A stretch of DNA of 64,000 nucleotides. It comes from Streptomyces musisoli. Lineage in GTDB: Bacteria > Actinomycetota > Actinomycetes > Streptomycetales > Streptomycetaceae. The stretch lies in assembly GCF_016741855.1 (NCBI RefSeq), contig NZ_JAERRH010000012.1, forward strand, positions 62,001-126,000. Direction: 5' to 3'. The translations under genes were made by a program, and so were the position numbers. The notes beneath the pieces are model-generated. The model worked only from the letters and a program-made list of their open reading frames with translations. It did not search any database and was not told the DNA's origin. Below are positions 61,671 through 64,000 of this stretch, one piece after another (position 1 is the stretch's first letter; every line of letters begins with the position of its first letter).

Positions 61671-62327
61671 ATGACCCCGTCGGCCACCCCCGCCTACCGT
61701 CGGCTCAGCGTCGAGGAGAGACGAAGCCAGCTCCTCGAGGCCGCCCTGTCCCTCTTCGCACACCGCGCCCCCGAGGACGTGTCGCTGGACGACGTGGCGG
61801 AGGCGGCCGGAGTGTCACGACCGCTGGTGTACCGGTACTTCCCGGGCGGCAAGCAGCAGCTGTACGAGGCCGCGCTGCGGTCGGCCGCCGAGGAACTCCG
61901 GCAGTGCTTCGCCGAGCCGCGCGAGGGCCCGCTGCTTCCCCGGCTGGCCCGTGCCCTGGACCGCTATCTGAGCTTCGTCGACGAGCACGGCACCGGCTTC
62001 AGCGCGCTGCTCCAGGGCGGCAGCGTGGTGGAGACCTCCCGCACCACCGCCATCGTGGACGGGGTGCGCCGGTCCGCCGCCGAGCACATCTACCAGCACC
62101 TCGGCATCACCGGCCCCGGCCCCCGGCTGCGCATGACCGTGCGGATGTGGATCACGGCCGTGGAGGCGGCCTCGCTGATCTGGCTGGACGAGGACAAGCA
62201 GCCCCCGGTGGAGGAGCTGCGCGACTGGCTGGTCGAGCAGTTCGTGGCCGTGCTCGCGGTCACCGCGGGCCGCGACCCGCAGACCGCCGCGCTCGTCGGC
62301 ACGCTCGGCGAGGATGGCCGAGACTGA
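61671..62327 (+). CDS. TetR/AcrR-family regulator
   Basis: This 218-residue regulator has an N-terminal HTH: RRLSVEERRSQLLEAALSLFAHR, then VSLDDVAEAAGVSRPLVYRYFPGGKQQLYEAAL. A C-terminal ligand domain follows (ALDRYLSFVDEHGTGFSALLQGG). ATG 61671 is chosen; the upstream in-frame extension is Pro/Arg-rich and not protein-like. Downstream of the AurF-like gene on the same strand, it is a candidate regulator of the diiron pair. It overlaps the next small gene by 14 bases. Confidence 0.9.
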   Translation: MTPSATPAYRRLSVEERRSQLLEAALSLFAHRAPEDVSLDDVAEAAGVSRPLVYRYFPGGKQQLYEAALRSAAEELRQCFAEPREGPLLPRLARALDRYLSFVDEHGTGFSALLQGGSVVETSRTTAIVDGVRRSAAEHIYQHLGITGPGPRLRMTVRMWITAVEAASLIWLDEDKQPPVEELRDWLVEQFVAVLAVTAGRDPQTAALVGTLGEDGRD

Positions 62328-62634
62328 CACCGTGAAGAGTCAGGACACCCCCTTCGAGGGCGGCCCCATGGACGGGCGCGTGCTGCCCGTCCTGGTCGGC
62401 CCCACCGGGCACCCCCCGAAGACGTACCGCATCCCCGTCCCGGACCCCGACGGCGGCCCGCCCACCGTGCTGGTCTACCGGCGCGTGCCGCGCGGGCACA
62501 GCAAGCGGCTCGGGCTGCTCCAGGGATGGAAGTACCAGTACGACCCGGACGACAGGTCCGCGGGAAAGCTCCGCTGGCCCTGGTCGAAGCCGGATGCCGC
62601 GCCGTCCGGCAAGCCGGGTGACGCGAACGGGTGA
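62314..62634 (+). CDS. Small hypothetical protein
   Basis: This 106-residue soluble protein overlaps the TetR gene end by 14 bases and is thus likely to be co-translated. It contains VLPVLVGPTGHPPKTYRIPVPDPDGGPP, VYRRVPRGHSKRLGLLQGWKYQYDPDD and a basic, disordered end. No membrane segment or Cys. I recall similar uncharacterised proteins in streptomycetes but no function. Confidence 0.7.
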   Translation: MAETDTVKSQDTPFEGGPMDGRVLPVLVGPTGHPPKTYRIPVPDPDGGPPTVLVYRRVPRGHSKRLGLLQGWKYQYDPDDRSAGKLRWPWSKPDAAPSGKPGDANG

Positions 62635-62744
62635 AAGCGCTGCGCCGAACCGCGCACGCCCGGCACCCGGCCGACCTGACACGTCTGATTATCACGTTGT
62701 GATGGAGGCGGATATTCCGCTTTTACGGCAACGAAGGTGATGAC

Positions 62745-63785
62745 GTGTCAGGAAGATTTCTGCGCCTGACCTGTGCGGCCGCGGTGGCGGCACAGGCGGC
62801 CCTCACGCCCGTACCCGCCGCGGCGGAGCCGGCACCGCAGCGTTCCGTGGCCGGGCTGCTGACGGATCTTCAGCGGCTGTACCGGCAGACCGAGCAGGCC
62901 ACCGAGAGCTACAACGCGACCACGGAGAAGCTGGAGCGCCAGCGCGCCGAGGTGGACCGCCTGGACGGCGAACTGGCCCGCGCCCGGCTCGCCCTGCTGG
63001 GCAGCCGGTTCGACGCCGGGCGCCTGGCCCGGCAGCAGTACCAGAACAGCGACGGCCTCGGCCCCTACGTCCGCCTCCTCCTCGCGCCCGACCCGCAGCA
63101 CGCGCTCGACGAGGGCCATGTGATCGGCGAACTGGCCCGGCAGCGGGCCCGTACGGTGGCCAGGCTGACCGCCACGGAGAAGCGCACGGACGTCCTGGCC
63201 CGAGCGGCCCGCAAGGCCCTCGACACCCAGCTCGCCCTCGCCGGCCGGCAGAAGCGGCAGCGCGACGACGTCCGGACCGGACTCGCCGGTGTCGAACGCC
63301 TGCTGGCCGGCCTCACCCCGGAGCAGATCGCGGCCGTGGCCCGGCTGGAACAGCAGGGGGTCGGCGCGGCCCAGCAGCGCCTGGCCACCGCGGGCGCCCT
63401 CCCCGCCGACCGCGCGGCCACCCCGCGGGGCGCCCGCGCCGTCGGCTACGCCATGGACCAGCTCGGCAAGCCGTACCAGTGGGGCACGCAGGGACCCGAC
63501 GCCTACGACTGCTCGGGCCTGACGTCACGCGCCTGGTCCCAGGCGGGCACCCCCATCCCGCGCACCAGCCAGGAGCAGTGGCGGCGGCTGAAGAAGGTGC
63601 CGCTGGGCAAACTGCGCCCCGGCGACCTGGTGGTGTACTTCCCCGAGGCGACCCACGTGGCGATGTACGTGGGTGACGGGAAGGTCGTCCAGGCCCCGCG
63701 GCCGGGCCGAAAGGTCACGATCTCCCCGATCGCCAGTTACCCGATCCTGGGCGCCGTACGTCCGGACGCGGACGGGCGGGTCTAG
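62745..63785 (+). CDS. Secreted NlpC/P60 (C40) peptidoglycan hydrolase
   Basis: This 346-residue protein has a signal peptide (residues 1–28; RFLRLTCAAAVAAQAALTPVPAAA). A long coiled-coil region follows (about 35–210; LLTDLQRLYRQTEQATESYN), like RipA-type D,L-endopeptidases where it gates activity. The C-terminal NlpC/P60 domain has the catalytic Cys256 in DAYDCSGLTSRAW and His304 in EATHVAMYVGDGKVVQAP. It would cleave peptidoglycan stem peptides. The start is GTG 62745 after GGTGATGA. No c-di-AMP riboswitch, often seen before such genes, is visible in the 110 bases upstream. Confidence 0.93.
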   Translation: MSGRFLRLTCAAAVAAQAALTPVPAAAEPAPQRSVAGLLTDLQRLYRQTEQATESYNATTEKLERQRAEVDRLDGELARARLALLGSRFDAGRLARQQYQNSDGLGPYVRLLLAPDPQHALDEGHVIGELARQRARTVARLTATEKRTDVLARAARKALDTQLALAGRQKRQRDDVRTGLAGVERLLAGLTPEQIAAVARLEQQGVGAAQQRLATAGALPADRAATPRGARAVGYAMDQLGKPYQWGTQGPDAYDCSGLTSRAWSQAGTPIPRTSQEQWRRLKKVPLGKLRPGDLVVYFPEATHVAMYVGDGKVVQAPRPGRKVTISPIASYPILGAVRPDADGRV

Positions 63786-64000
63786 TCCTCGCGGAACCGC
63801 TTCGCGGCATCGGCCGCGCCGTCGTCGTACCCCGACTTGCGGTCCGCGTCCACGGTCGGGGCGGTGAACTGCCGCGGCGCGTTCTCCTCGCAGCCCTTCC
63901 GCGGGTGGGCGAAGCCGTCCCGGTACCCCTCGCGGTACTGCCGCCCCGTGTTCTTCCGCTCCGTCTGCCCGACCGTGCGGCAGTTCCCCTCGGGCGCCGA
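63782..64000 (-). CDS. Hypothetical protein, C-terminal part
   Basis: The frame is open to the window edge; about 72 C-terminal residues are seen and the start is outside. It is polar and Arg/Lys/Asp-rich with a repeated GYxDG element (REGYRDGFAHP and KSGYDDGAADA) and two Cys (GNCRTV, KGCEEN). Its TAG stop overlaps the stop of the convergent NlpC/P60 gene by three bases. Probably part of an exported or membrane protein, but this cannot be judged. Confidence 0.6.
   Translation of the reverse strand, partial: SAPEGNCRTVGQTERKNTGRQYREGYRDGFAHPRKGCEENAPRQFTAPTVDADRKSGYDDGAADAAKRFRED

Noticed and set aside
62635..62744. c-di-AMP (ydaO) riboswitch before the NlpC/P60 gene
   Set aside because: Only 110 bases, and the conserved core of the riboswitch cannot be recognised.

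Overview
This is a Streptomyces-type chromosome segment. It has very high G+C with strong third-position G/C bias, many GTG/TTG starts and ATGA stop/start overlaps. The gene order (nucS – 3-hydroxybutyryl-CoA dehydrogenase – chiS/chiR/chiC – atpIBEFHAGDC – wecA-like – glyA-like – prmC/prfA/rpmE – LCP – rho – thrB/thrC/hom/lysA – tRNA-Arg) is the one I know from the S. coelicolor core. Coordinates below are in the window; '-' genes read right to left.

Regions. (1) 1–8.7 kb: end of nucS, a membrane-anchored ATPase with a long Gly/Thr tail, a STAS protein, a 3-hydroxyacyl-CoA dehydrogenase, a TetR–ABC exporter pair and a cobalamin adenosyltransferase. (2) 8.8–12.6 kb: the two-component system ChiS/ChiR followed by a secreted CBM2–FnIII–GH18 chitinase, whose promoter carries the classic Streptomyces chitinase direct repeats. 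(3) 12.6–21 kb: the complete F1Fo ATP synthase operon, with a Rex-operator-like site upstream of atpI and strong hairpins between atpD and atpC. (4) 21.3–31.8 kb: envelope and translation housekeeping genes (WecA-like transferase, SHMT-like enzyme, a low-MW phosphatase homologue lacking its nucleophile, Sua5, PrmC, RF1, L31, an LCP ligase, Rho). (5) 32.2–40 kb: threonine/lysine pathway genes thrB, thrC, hom, lysA, a catalytically empty ArgRS paralogue, a response regulator with a His/Gly tail, then tRNA-Arg(CCG).

(6) 40.1–47.7 kb is accessory DNA downstream of tRNA-Arg. It holds a frameshifted NERD-domain pseudogene, an AT-richer coiled-coil/membrane protein gene, a TTA-containing small membrane protein gene, a small helical protein, and an imperfect second copy of the tRNA-downstream terminator sequence 3.9 kb away, which suggests a decayed integrated element. 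It continues with a GNAT enzyme, a zinc-ribbon protein with a beta-rich, aerolysin-like segment, and a divergent ArsR/MFS pair flanked on both outer sides by related 20–21-bp tandem arrays. (7) 49.4–53 kb: a bacterial NHEJ pair (Ku and LigD-type polymerase), an intact NERD-like protein and a dual-specificity-type phosphatase. (8) 53–64 kb: a lipoprotein/sensor-kinase pair without a regulator, a SEDS–class B PBP pair, a Pro-rich membrane protein, two divergently transcribed diiron proteins, a TetR regulator and an NlpC/P60 hydrolase.

The most unusual material is the paired 3'-flank arrays around ArsR/MFS, the decayed tRNA-linked island with a live NERD paralogue 11 kb away, the zinc-ribbon/beta-rich protein, the ArgRS paralogue with a 150-residue repeat insertion, and the Cys-to-Ser phosphatase. 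Functions are read from motifs and family knowledge; no database search was possible.
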